Assembly (NCBI RefSeq): GCF_042477335.2 | Contig: NC_091727.1 | Span: 144,710,501 to 144,774,500 of the forward strand | Length of the DNA stretch: 64,000 nucleotides | Direction: 5' to 3' | Source: Ovis canadensis | Taxonomy: Eukaryota > Chordata > Mammalia > Artiodactyla > Bovidae | Part shown: positions 1 through 11,449 of the stretch, in pieces | How positions within the stretch are numbered: the first letter of the stretch is position 1 | Layout of the letters: every line of letters begins with the position of its first letter | The notes under the pieces: model-generated | Databases searched by the model: none | Seen by the model: only the letters and a program-made list of their open reading frames with translations | Told to the model about the DNA's origin: nothing | Made by a program: the position numbers and the translations under genes

Positions 1-1940
1 GAGTCTTTTCCAATGAGTCAACTCTTTTTTGAGGTGGCCAAAGTACTACAGTTTCAGCTTTAGCATCATTCCTTCCACACAAAACCCAGGACTGATTTCT
101 TTTAGAATGGACTGGTTGGATCTCCTTGCAGTCCAAGGGACTCGCAAGAGTCTTCTCCAACACCACAGTTCAAAAGCATTAATTCTTCGGCACTCAGCCT
201 TCACAGTCAAACTCTCACATCCATACATAACCACAGGAAAAACCATAGCCTTGACTAGATGGACCTTTATTGGCAAAGTAATGTCTCTGCTTTTGAATAT
301 ACTATCTAGGTTGGTTATGAGTTTCCTTTCAAGGAGTAAGTGTCTTTTAGTTTTATGGCTGCAATCACCATCTGCAGTGATATTGGAGCCCCCCAAAATA
401 AAGTCTGACACTGTTTCCACTGTTTCCCCATCTATTTCCTATGAAATGATGGGACCATATGCCATGATCTTAGTTTTCTGAATGTTGAGCTTAAAGCCAA
501 CTTTTTCACTCTCCTCTTTCACGTTCATCAGGAGGCTTTTTAGTTCCTCTTCACTTTCTGCCATAAGGGGGGTGTCATCTGCATATCTGAAGTTATTGAT
601 ATTTCTCCCGGCAATCTTGATTCCAGCTTGTGGTTCTTCCAGCTCAGTGTTTCTCATGATGTACTCTGCATATAAGTTAAATAAGCAGGGTGACAATATA
701 CAGCCTTGACGTACTCCTTTTCCTATTTGGAACGAGTCTGTTGTTCCATGTCCAGTTCTAACTGTTGTTTCCTGACCTGCATATAGGTTTCTCAAGAGGC
801 ACGTCAGGTGTTCTGGTGTTCCTATCTCTTTTAGAAGTTTCCACAGTTTTTTTGATCCACACAGTCAAAGGCTTTGGTGTAGTCAATAAAGCAGAAATAG
901 GTGTTTTTCTGGAACTCTGTTGCTTTTTTCATTATCCAGCAGGTGTTGGCAATTTGATCTCTGTTTCCTCTGCCTTTTCTAAAACCAGCTTGAACATCTG
1001 GAAGTTCACAGTTCACGTATTGCTGAAGCCTGGCTTGGAGAATTTTGAGCATTACTTTCCTAGCATGTGAGATGAGTGCAATTGTGTGGTAGTTTGAGCA
1101 TTCTTTGGGATTGCCTTTCCTTGGGATTGGAATGAAAACTGACCTTTTCCAGTACTATGGCCACTGCTGAGTTTTCCAAATTAGCTGGCATATTGAGTGT
1201 AGCAATTTCACAGCATCATGTTTCAGGATTTGAAATAGCTCAACTGGAATTCCGTCACCTCCACTAGCTTTGTTCGTAGTGATGCTTTCTAAGGCCCACT
1301 TGACTTCACATTCCAGGATGTCTGGCTCTAGGTGAGTGATCACACCATCGTGATTATCTTGGTCATGAAGATCTTTTTGTACAGTTCTGTGTATTCTTGC
1401 CACCTCTTCTTAATATCTTCTGCTTCTGTTAAGTCCATACCATTTCTGTCCTTTATCCAGCCCATCTTTGCATGAAATATTCCCTTGGTATCTCTAATTT
1501 TCTTGAAGAGATCTCTAGTCTTTCCCATTCTGTTGTTTTCCTCTATTTCTTTTCACTGATCACTGAAGAAGGCTTTCTTTACTCTTGTTGCTATTCTTTG
1601 GAACTCTCCATTCAGACGGTTATATCTTTCCTTTTCTCCTTTGCTTTTCGCTTCTCTTCTTTTCACAGCTATTTGTAAGGCCTCTCCAGGCAGCCATTTT
1701 GCTTTTTTGCACTTCTTTTCCATAGGGATGGTCTTGGTCCCTGTCTCCTGTACAGTGTCACGAACCTCATTCCATAGTTCATCAGGCACTCTGTCTATCA
1801 GATCTAGTCCCTTAAGTCTATTTCTCACTTGCATTGTATAATCATAAGGGATTTGATTTAGGTCATACATGAATGGTCTAGTGGTTTCCCCTACTTTATT
1901 CAATTTAAGTCTGAATTTGGCAATAAGGAGTTCATGATGA
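1..1940 (-). mobile_element. BovB LINE, 5'-truncated, runs off the left edge
   Basis: This is an antisense BovB. From about 1900 down to 1 it holds the linker (ELWNEVRDTVQETG), the pre-RT region (WALESITTNKASGGDGIPVEL), the RT (RKGRGNRDQIANT, FDCVDQKN, FRYADDTPLMAESEEEL) and the C-terminal domain ([23 protein letters not shown]). The YADD box is intact, but frames shift repeatedly. The endonuclease is absent, and the 3' end lies before base 1. Confidence 0.9.
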
Positions 1941-1965
1941 ATTTCTATCTAATGTTATGATATTT

Positions 1966-2212
1966 AGAAGCAGGTAAAATCCTGTAGATGGAGCAGCCTG
2001 TTAGGCTGCAGTCCATGGGGTCGCTAAGAGTCGGATATGACTGAGCAACTTCACTTTCACTTTTCACTTTCATGCATTGGAGAAGGAAATGGCAACTCAC
2101 TCCAGTGTTCTTCCTGGAGAATCCCAGGGACAGGGAAGCCTGGTGGGCTGCCATCTATGGGGTCACACAGATACGGACACGACTGAAGTGACTTAGCAGT
2201 AGCAGCAGCAGC
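1966..2212 (+). mobile_element. Bov-tA/SINE2-type SINE
   Basis: It contains the usual GGCTGCAGTCCATGGGGTCG, TTGGAGAAGGAAATGGCAAC and GACTGAAGTGACTTAGCAG blocks, with an (AGC)n-type tail. Confidence 0.8.
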
Positions 2213-3091
2213 ATCACCTTACTACTCTAAACTGTGATTAAGGGTAAGGAATGCTCATGTTTTAATCTTGTATATCTAACCAACAGGGAAAAATGAGTCA
2301 CCATTTATTAGTTTTATCAAGCTGATTGGAGAGTCATTATAAAGCAAGTATGCCCCCTTTGTGAGTGGTTAGTAGCTTTACAGAATCAGGTGTTCAGAAT
2401 TATAAAGAGCTCATATGCACCCTTGTCTACCGTGCTAGTTTCACAGGTGCAAAAGCTGAAGTCCAGGTAAGTTATAGTTGCTAGTTAGTGTCAGGTTAGG
2501 AATGAAAGCCAGCACTTTTGACCTTCAATTAAGAATTTTCTGACATGAAGCTAAGTTTTCATCATCACATCTGACAGAGCTATACTGGGTTATCATGCAT
2601 GGTGTACTTGCAATATAAAAACACATTGAAACATTTATCCTGGTGATTAAAAGGCTGCTTTGGACGTTGTTACCTCATATCTTGTGGTAGACTTAAATTG
2701 GGCACAGTTTTATATACCATCATATTTATAATGTAAAATAAAACTAGTAAATAATATTGCTAATGCTATTATTTTATTTTAATATAAATTTATTTTAATT
2801 GGAGGCTAATTACTTTACAATATTGTAGTGGTTTTGCCATACATATTATTGGGCCCCAGAGCAAAAAGAGGTCACCTTACTCACTCAAGTGCTTTGAAAA
2901 CAATTGCTTCCAAAATATGAATTGATAACATTGTTTTCTATTATTCAAAGAATAGTTCCTTGGGGGAAAGAGATCTTCTTTCATGCCCTTCACCAGAATT
3001 TTAGCAATGCAGGGGGTACTAGTGCTAATTATGCCTATATCATTTAACTGTTGGATGACTGTTTTGAGATTAAATGGATCTCTATATTTAA
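2213..3091. other. Non-coding gap
   Basis: No gene. AT-rich sequence with the L1 tail at 2770-2850. 2395-2530 may be a diverged MIR (GCAAAAGCTGAAGTCCAGG) but is weak. Confidence 0.5.
2770..2850 (-). mobile_element. L1 3'-tail fragment
   Basis: It contains TTTTAATTGGAGGCTAATTA and GGTTTTGCCATACAT, the L1 3' UTR end in antisense. Only about 80 bases were copied. Confidence 0.7.
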
Positions 3092-3323
3092 ATGGGCTTC
3101 CCTGGTGGCTCAGAGGGTAAAAGCATCTGCCTGCAATGCGGGAGACCTGGGTTAGATCCCTGGGTCAGGAAGATCCCTTGGAGAAGGAAATGGCAACCCA
3201 CTCCAGTACTCTTGCCTGGAAAAGCCCATGGATGGGGAAGTCTGATAGGCAACAGTCCATGGGGTCGCAAAGAGTCAGACACCACTGAGCAACTTCACTT
3301 TCACTTTTTCACTTTCTATATGT
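3092..3323 (+). mobile_element. Bov-tA SINE
   Basis: Complete copy: GGGCTTCCCTGGTGGCTCAG head, GGAGAAGGAAATGGCAACCC body and TTCACTTTCACTTTTT tail. TCTATAT occurs on both sides and may be a short target duplication. Confidence 0.88.
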
Positions 3324-3357
3324 ATATGAGTTAGAACAGTGATCGTGTGTCATGAAT

Positions 3358-3582
3358 TCTTGTTGTTGTTCATTCCCTAAGTTGTGCCAGCTCTTTGCAA
3401 CCCTATGGACTGTTGCCTGCCAGGCTCCTCTCTCCATGGAATTTTCCGGCCAAGAATACTGTAGTGGGTTGCCATTTCCTTCTCCAGGGGATCTTCCTGA
3501 CCCAGGGACCAAACTGGCATCTTTTGCATCTCCTCAATCGGCAGGCAGATTCTTTACCACTGTGCCACTTGGGAAGCCCCGA
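3358..3582 (-). mobile_element. Bov-tA SINE
   Basis: Antisense copy ending in CACTTGGGAAGCCCC at its head, next to MIR sequence. Confidence 0.85.
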
Positions 3583-3589
3583 TCTATAA

Positions 3590-3710
3590 AACAGGAAGAT
3601 CAATAATACATACCATAGGTTATTTGTAAGGATATGAGTTAATATATGTAAAACACTTAGAACAGTACCTGGCACATAGAAAACACTTTGTAAGTATTAG
3701 ACATTACCAT
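3590..3710 (+). repeat. MIR fragment
   Basis: TTAGAACAGTACCTGGCACA and the preceding GGATATGAGTTAATATATGT match the 3' half of MIR. The adjacent Bov-tA SINE probably removed or displaced its start. Confidence 0.7.
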
Positions 3711-3930
3711 TTTATGTTAATATTTTAATATAATTTATGTAATACTGTATTAATTCATCCAAAATATCATTTGCAGCTCTGCTATGTTTGACTCATTATG
3801 AGGATACAGGTTATTGTGGGAAGTATGCAAATAAATAAGCATTCTGCAGCGTCATCAATGATATGCTGCGGGGAATGCAGTGTGTTGAGGGAGCACATTA
3901 AAAGTGACCTGCCCTGTTTGTGTATCTATA

Positions 3931-5302
3931 TGCTGGGAAACTCAGCAGTGGCCACAGGACTGGAAAAGGTCAGTTTCATTCCAATCCCAAAGAAAGGCAA
4001 TGCCAAAGAATGCTCAAACTACCACACAATTGCACTCATTTCACATGCTAGTAAAGGAATGCTCAAAATTCTCCAAGCCAGACTTCAGCAATATGTGAAC
4101 CGTAAACTTCCTGATGTTCAAGCTGGTTTTAGAAATGGCAGAGGAACCAGAGATCAAATTGCCAACATCCTCTGGATCATGGAAAAAGCAAGAGAGTTCC
4201 AGAAAAACATCTATTTCTGCTTTAGTGACTATGTCAAAGCCTTCGACTATGTGGATAACAATAAACTGGAAAATTCTGAGAGAGATGGGAATACCAGACC
4301 ACCTGACCTGCCTCTTGAGAAATCTGTATGCAGGTCAGGAAGCAGCAGTTAAATCTGGACATGGAACAACAGACTGGTTCCAAATAGGAAAAGTAGTGCG
4401 TCAAGGCTGTCACCCTGCTTATTTAACTTATATGCAGAGTGCATTACGAGAAATGCTGGACTGGAAGAAACACAAGCTGGAATGAAGATTGCTGGGAGAA
4501 ATATCAATAACCTCAGATATGCAGATGACACCACGCTTATGGCAGAAACTGAAGAAGAACTAAAAAGTCTCTTGATGAATGTGAAAGAGGAGAATGAAAA
4601 AGTTGGCTTAAAGCTCAACTCAGAAAACAAAGATCATGGCATCCGGTCCCATCACTTCATGGGAAATAGATGAGGAAACAGTGGAAACAGTGTCAGACTT
4701 TATTTTTGGGGGCTCCAAAATCACTGTAGATGGTGACTGCAGCCATGAAATTAAAAGACGCTTACTCCTTGGAAGAAAAGTTATGACCAATCTAGATAGC
4801 ATATTCAAATGCAGAGATATTACTTTGCTGACTATAAGGTCCGTCTAGTCAAGGCTATGGTTTTTCCTGTGGTCATGTATGGATGTGAGAGTTGGACTGT
4901 GAAGAAGGCTGAGCACCGAAGAATTGATGCTTTTGAACTGTGGTGTTGGAGAAGACTCTTGAGAGTCCCTTGGACTGCAAGGTGATTCAACCAGTCCATT
5001 CTGAAGGAGATCAACCCTGGGATTTCTTTGGAAGGAATGATGCTAAAGGTGAAACTCCAGTCCTTTGGCCACCTCATGTGAAGAGTTGAGTCATTGGAAA
5101 AGACTCTGATGCTGGGAGGGATTGGGGGCAGGAGGAGAAAGTGATGACAGGGGATGAGATGCCTTGATGGCATCATGGACTTGATGGACGTGAGTCTGAG
5201 TGAACTCCAGGAGTTCGTGATGGACAGGGAGGCCTGGCGTGCTGCGATTCATGAGGTCACAAAGAGTTGAACACAACTGAGCAACTGAACTGAACTGAAC
5301 TG
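3931..5302 (+). mobile_element. BovB LINE, 5'-truncated
   Basis: Sense BovB starts in the pre-RT region (GNSAVATGLEKVSFIPIPKKG) and runs through RT (GRGTRDQIANILWIME, then NNLRYADDTTLMAETEEEL) to the 3' end with the GAACTGAACTGAACTGA tail. The YADD motif is kept; the reading frame is broken at several points. Confidence 0.9.
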
Positions 5303-6527
5303 ATGGTGGGAAGGGGACTGAAAGATGGGAGTGGTAAGCATGGTGAATGAGAGATAATGGCTCAAAGAAGACTTCCTGGCTGAAAGTAAACGCATGAATA
5401 AGAGGATGAGATGAAAGGGATGGAAGAAAGAGAAAATTCAAAAGAAATTTAGAGAAAGCCCAGTAAAATGGAAAAGAATGAAATAATTCCAGAATGGCTG
5501 AGACAGAGTATAAGGTAGAAATTGAAGAGGACTGAGGCTGTAGAGTTAGATAGGGATGGGATCAGATGACAGCAATAAACCAAAAGCCATGATAATATGT
5601 TGAGAGGAGAGACTGGAGAGTCAGTTAACTGTTTTAAGAAGAGGAATGAAATGATAAAATTTGTGTCTTGAAAATTTGACGTTGACTGCAGCATGGAAAA
5701 TAGAATTAACTTGGATAAGGCTGGAGATCAGGGGACCACTTAGAATCAGCTCTAGTAGTGAAGGTGAGAGATGATGACAGCTTATATAAGGGAAGAAGAA
5801 ATAAGATTGAATGGAAATAGGTTTAAGACATATTTAATAGGTTGAATCAATGGAATAAGACAATAGATTGGATGAAGGGATTAGGAAGTGTTAGATATGT
5901 GACTCCCAAGTTACTGGCTTGAGCAACTAGCCAGGTGGTGATACCATCCACTGACATAAGGAAGGCACAAAAGGGATCACATTTGGAGGGAATGGAGGAC
6001 ATCATTTCAGGCATAGACTTACTTTGAAATATGTAAGTGGAGATGTAAGGTTAGCAGTTGGACATGTGGGTCTGGAGCTTAAAGGCGAGATTAGGGCTGG
6101 AGATTTGGGAGTCATCTGTGCAGAGATAGTGACACCATGGAGAAAAATGAGATGACCCTAACAAAATGTGTAAACCTACAAGGAAAAATGGTTTATATTA
6201 TAATAGAACAAAATATGCTAAATCTTCTTTTGTCCCATTAACCCCTTCAGCAGTCAGGTGAAGCCTAAAGGACCCCTTTTCAACATTATGTTTTCTCACT
6301 ATAGAAGTGCATATGTGAGTGTATATAATATATATGCATATATTTAGCATATATGATTTAGCATATAGTAATATAGTTACAGAAAAAATGTATTGAAATA
6401 AAGTTATCAAAATATTTTAAGACATATTATAAAGAACTATATGTGTTTTTTATTAACACATCAAAGTGCAAGAGCTACTGGACCTAATAATCACCTTAAT
6501 GTCAAAGTAATGACATAAAATGATACA
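5303..6527 (+). repeat. Ancient interspersed repeat, first half
   Basis: Phrases such as GACTCCCAAGTTACTGGCTT, GAGCAACTAGCCAGGTGGTG, GCAGTTGGACATGTGGGTCT and GATTTGGGAGTCATCTGTGC belong to a widespread old mammalian repeat that I recognise by sequence but cannot name with certainty. No gene seen. The last 300 bases are AT-rich. Confidence 0.5.
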
Positions 6528-6890
6528 TTTGGATATTTTTTTGTAATTTATATTAATGTATTTTAATTAGAGGCTAATTACTTTAAAATATTGTATTGGT
6601 TTTGCCATACATCAACATGAATCCACACGGGGGTACACGTGTTCCCCATCCTGAAACCCCCTCCCACCCTGTACCATCCCTGTGGGTCATCCCAGTGCAC
6701 CAGCCCAAGAATCCTGTATCCTGCATCAGAACTGAACTATTGTGATTCATTTCTTATATGATATTATACATGTTTCAATGCCATTCTCCCAAATCATCCC
6801 ACCCTCTCCCTCTCCCAGAGTCCAAAAGTCTGTTCTATACATCTGTGACTCTTTTGCTGTCTCACATACAGGGTTATCATTAGCATCATT

Positions 6891-9800
6891 CTAAATTCCA
6901 TATATATGCGTTAGTATACTGTATTGGTGTTTTTCTTTCTGGCTTACTTCCCTCTGTATAATAGGCTCCAGTTTCATCCACCTCATTGGAACTGATTCAA
7001 ATGTATTCTTTTTAATGGCTGAGTAATACTCCATTGTGTATATGTACCACAGCTTTCTTATCCATTCATCTGTTGATGGACATCTAGGTTGCTTCCATGT
7101 CCTGGCTATTATACACAGTGCTGCAAGAACACTGGGGTACACGTGTCTCTTTCACTTGTGTTTTCCTCGGTGTGTATGCCCAGCAGTGGGATTGCTGGGT
7201 CATAAGGCAGTTCTATTTCTGGTTTTTAAGGAATCTCCACACTGTTCTCCATAGTGGCTGTACTAGTTTGCATTCCTACCAACAGTGTAAGAAGGTTCCC
7301 TTTTCTCCATACCCTCTCCAGAATTTATTGCTTGTAGACTTTTGGATCATAGCCATTCTGACTGGCGTGAAATGGTACCTCATCATGGTTTTGATTTGCA
7401 TTTCTCTGATAATGAGTGACGTTGAGCATCTTTTCATGGGTTTGTTAGCCATCTGTATGTCTTCTTTGGAGTTAATGTCTGTTTAGTTCTTTGGCCCATT
7501 TTTTGACTGGGTCATTTATTTTTCTGGAATTGAGCTGCAGGCGTTGCTTGTATATTTTTGAGATTAGTTGTTTGTCGGTTGCTTCATTTGCTATTATTTT
7601 CTCCCATTCTGAAGGCTGTATTTACACCTTGCTTATAGTTTCCTTTGTTGTGCAGAAGCTTTTAATATTAATTAGGTCCAATTTATTTTTGCTTTTATTT
7701 CCAATATTCTTGGTGGGGGGTCATAGAGGATCCTGCTGTGATTTATGTTGAGAGTGTTCTGGGTAGGTTCTCCTCTAGGAGTTTTATAGTTTCTGGTCTT
7801 AAATTTAGATCTTTAATCGCTTTTAAGTTTATTTTTGTGTATGGAGTTAGAAAGTGATCTAGTTTCATTCTTTTAGAAGTGATTGACCAGTTTTCCCAGC
7901 ACCACTGGTTAAAGAGATTGTCTTTTCTCCATTGTATATTCTTGCCTCATTTCTCAAAGATAAGGTGTTCATAGGTGTGTGGATTTATCTCTGGGCTTTC
8001 TATTTTGTTTCATTGATCTATATTTCTGTCTTTGTGCCAGTACCATACTGTCTTGATGAGTTTGGCTTTGTAGTAAAGCCTGAATTCAGGCAGGTTGATT
8101 CCTCCAGTTCCATTCTTCTTTAAGATTGCCTTGGCTATTCGAGGTTTTTTGATTCCATAAAAATTGTGAAATTATTTGTTCTAGCTCTGTGAAAACTACC
8201 GTTGGTAGCTTGATAGAGATTGCATTGAATCTATAGATTGCTTTGGGTAGTATACTCATCTTCATTATATTGATTCTTCTTATCCATGAACATGGTATAT
8301 TTCTCGATCTATTAGTGTCCTCTTTGATTTCTCTCACCAGTGTTTTATAGTTTTCTATATATAGATCTTTAGTTTCTTTAGGTAGATATATTCCTAAGTA
8401 TTTTATTCTTTTTGTTGCAATGGTGAATGGAATTGTTTCCTTTGTTTCTCTTTCTATTTTCTCATTGTTAGTGTACAGGAATACAAGGGATTTCTGTGTG
8501 TTGATTTTATATCCTGCAACTTTACTATATTAATTGATTAGCTCTAGTAATTTTCTGGTGGAGTCTTTAGGGTTTTCTATGTAGAGGATCATGTCTTCTG
8601 CAAACAGTGAGAGTTTTACTTCTTCTTTTCCAATTTGGATTCCTTTTATTTCTTTTTTTGCTCTGATTACTGTGTCCAGAACTTCCAAAACTATGTTAAA
8701 TTGTAGTGGTGAAAGTGGGTACCCTTGTCTCGTTTCTGACTTTAGGGGAAATGCTTTCAATTTTTCACCATTGAGGACAATGTTTGCTGTGGGTTTGTCA
8801 TATATAGCTTTTATTATGTTGAGGTATATTCCTTTTATTCCTGCTTTCTGGAGAGTTTTTTATCATAAATGGATGTTGAATTTTGTAAAAGGCTTTCTCT
8901 GCATCTATTGAAATAATATATGACTTTTATTTTTCAATTTGTTAATGTGGTGTATTACATTGATTGATTTGTGGATATTGAAGAATCCTTGCATCCCTGG
9001 GATAAAGCCCACTTGGTCATGGTGTTTGATCTTTTTAATATGTTTTTGGATTCTGATTGCTAGAATTTTGTTAAGGATTTTTGCATCTATGTTTATCAGT
9101 GATATTGGCCTACAGTTTTCTTTTTTGGTGGCATCTTTGTCAGGTTTTGGTATTAGGATGATGGTGGCCTCATAGAATGAGTTTGGAAGTTTACCTTCCT
9201 CTGCAATTTTCTGGAAGAGGTTGAGTAGGATAGGTGTTAGCTCTTCTCTAAATTTTTGGTAGAATTCAGCTGTGAAGCCGTCTGGACCTGGGCTTTTGTT
9301 TGCTGGAAGATTTCTGATTACAATTTCAATTTCTGTGCTTGTGATGGGTCTGTTAAGATTTCCTATATCTTCCTGGTTCAGTTTTGGAAAGTTGTTCTTT
9401 TCTAAGAATTCATCCATTTCTTCCAAGTTGTCCATTTTATTGCCATATAATTGCTGACAGTAGTCTCTTGCGATCCTTTGTATTTCTGTGATATCTGTTG
9501 TGATCTCTCCATTTTGATTTCTAATTTTATTGATTTGATTTTTCTCCCTTTGTTTCTTGATGAGTCTGGCTAATGGTTTGTCAATTTTATTTACCTTTTC
9601 AATGAACCAGCTTTTGGTCTTCTTGATTTTTTCTACGATCTTTTTTATTTCTTTTGCATTTATTTCTGCCCTAATTTTTAAGATTTATTCCCTTCTACTA
9701 ACCCTGGGGTTCTTCATTTATTCCTTTTCTAGTTGCTTTAGGTGGGTAGTTAGGTTATTTATTTGTTTTTTTCTCGTTTTTTGAGGTATGCCTGTATTGC

Positions 9801-10691
9801 TATGAGCCTTCCCCTTAGCACTGCTTTCATAGTGTCCCACAGGTTTGGGGTGGTTGTGTTTTCATTTTCGTTCATTTCTATGCATATTTTAATTTCTTTT
9901 TTGATTTCTTCTGTGATTTGTTGGTTATTCAGCAGCGTGTTGTTCAGCCTGCATATGTTGGAATTTTTAATAGTTTTTCTCCTATAATTGAGATCTAATC
10001 TTACTGCATTGTGGTCAGAAAAGATGCTTGGAATGATTTCAGTTTTTTAAAATTTACCAAGGCTAGATTTATGGCCCAGGATGTGATCTATCCTTAAGAA
10101 GGTACTGTGTGTGCTTGAGAAAAAGGTGAAATGTATTGTTTTGTGGTGAAATGTCTATAGATATCAATTAGGTCTAACTGGTCTATTGTATCATTTAAAG
10201 TTTGTGTTTCCTTGTTAATTTTCTGTTTAGTTGATCTGTCCATAGGTGTGAGTGGGGTATTAAAGTCTCCCACTATTATTGTGTTATTGTTAATTTCCCC
10301 TTTCATACTTGTTAGCATTTGTCTTACATATTGCGGTGCCCCTATGTTGGGTGCATTTATGTTTATGATTGTTATATTTTCTTCTTGGATTGATCCTTGA
10401 TCATTATATAGTGTGCTTATTTTTCTCTTTTCACAGCCTTTGTTTTAAAATCTTTATCTAATATGAGTATTGCTACTCCTGCTTTCTTTTGGTCTCTATT
10501 TGCGTGGAATATCTTTTTCCAGCCCTTCTCTTTCAGTCTGTATGTGTCCCCTGTTTTTGGTGGGTTTCTTGCAGACAACATATAGAGGGGTCTTGTTTTT
10601 GTATTCATTCAGGCAGTCTTTGTCTTTTGGTTGGGGCATTCAACCCATTTACTTTTAAGGTAATTATTGAAAAGTATGATCCCATTGCCAT
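6891..10691 (-). pseudogene. L1 ORF2 (endonuclease-reverse transcriptase), degraded
   Basis: Fragments in successive frames match L1 ORF2. They include an N-terminal endonuclease part (about 10691-10094, with FNTPLTPMDRST), the RT entry region (8905-9435, [17 protein letters not shown] and ILIPKPDKD), an RT catalytic part (8530-8760) and the C-terminal [19 protein letters not shown] segment ending at 6891. The RT catalytic box reads FAED in place of FADD, so a catalytic aspartate codon is changed. Several stops and frameshifts separate the pieces. Confidence 0.85.
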
Positions 10692-10741
10692 TTACTTTAC
10701 TGTTTTGGTTTCGAGTTTATACACCTTTTTGTGTTTCCTGT

Positions 10742-11440
10742 CTAGAGAAGATCCTTTAGCATTTGTTGGAGAGCTGGTTTGGTGGTGCTGAATTCTCTCA
10801 GCTTTTGCTTGTCTGTAAAGCTTTTGACTTCTCTTTCATATTTGAATGAGATCCTTGCTGGGTACCGTAATCTGGTCTGTAGGTTATTTTCTTTCATCAC
10901 TTTAAGTATGTCCTGCCATTCCCTTCTGGAATGAAGAGTTTCTACTGAAAGATCAGTTGTTATCCTTATGGGAATCCCCTTGTGTGTTATTTGTTGTTTT
11001 TCCCTTCCTGCTTTTAATATTTGTTCTTTGTGCTTGATATTTGTTAATTTGATTAATATGTGTCTTGCAGTGCTTTGCATTGGGTTTATCCTCTTTGAGA
11101 CTCTCTGGGTTTCTTGGACTTGGGTGATTATTTCCTTCCCCATTTTAAGGAAGTTTTCAACTATTATCTCCTCAAGTATTTTCTCATGGTCTTTCTTCTT
11201 GTCTTCTTCTTCTGGGACTCCTATGATTCAAATGTTGGGGCATTTAACATTGTCCTGGTGGTCTCTGAGATTGTTCTCATTTCTTTTAATTCGTTTTTCT
11301 TTTTTCCTCTCTGATTCATTTATTTCTACCATTCTATCTTCTACTTCACTAATCCTATCTTCTGCCTGCATTATTCTACTGTTTGTTCCCTCCAGAGTGT
11401 TTTTGATCTTATTTATTGCATTATTCATTATATACTGATT
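10742..11440 (-). pseudogene. L1 ORF1 (RNA-binding chaperone), degraded
   Basis: The 10742-11143 segment encodes the conserved C-terminal half of L1 ORF1p (KGIPIRITTDLS, LQTRLRYPARISF). The 11228-11428 segment encodes part of the coiled coil (INKIKNTLEGTNSRIMQAEDRISEVEDR). They are in different frames, so the gene is broken. ORF1p normally forms trimers that coat L1 RNA. Confidence 0.8.
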
Positions 11441-11449
11441 CTTTTTTTT

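Noticed and set aside
3092..3160. tRNA-like head of Bov-tA SINEs as tRNA genes
   Set aside because: The A/B-box-like segment is part of a dispersed SINE; no complete cloverleaf or anticodon arm was identified.
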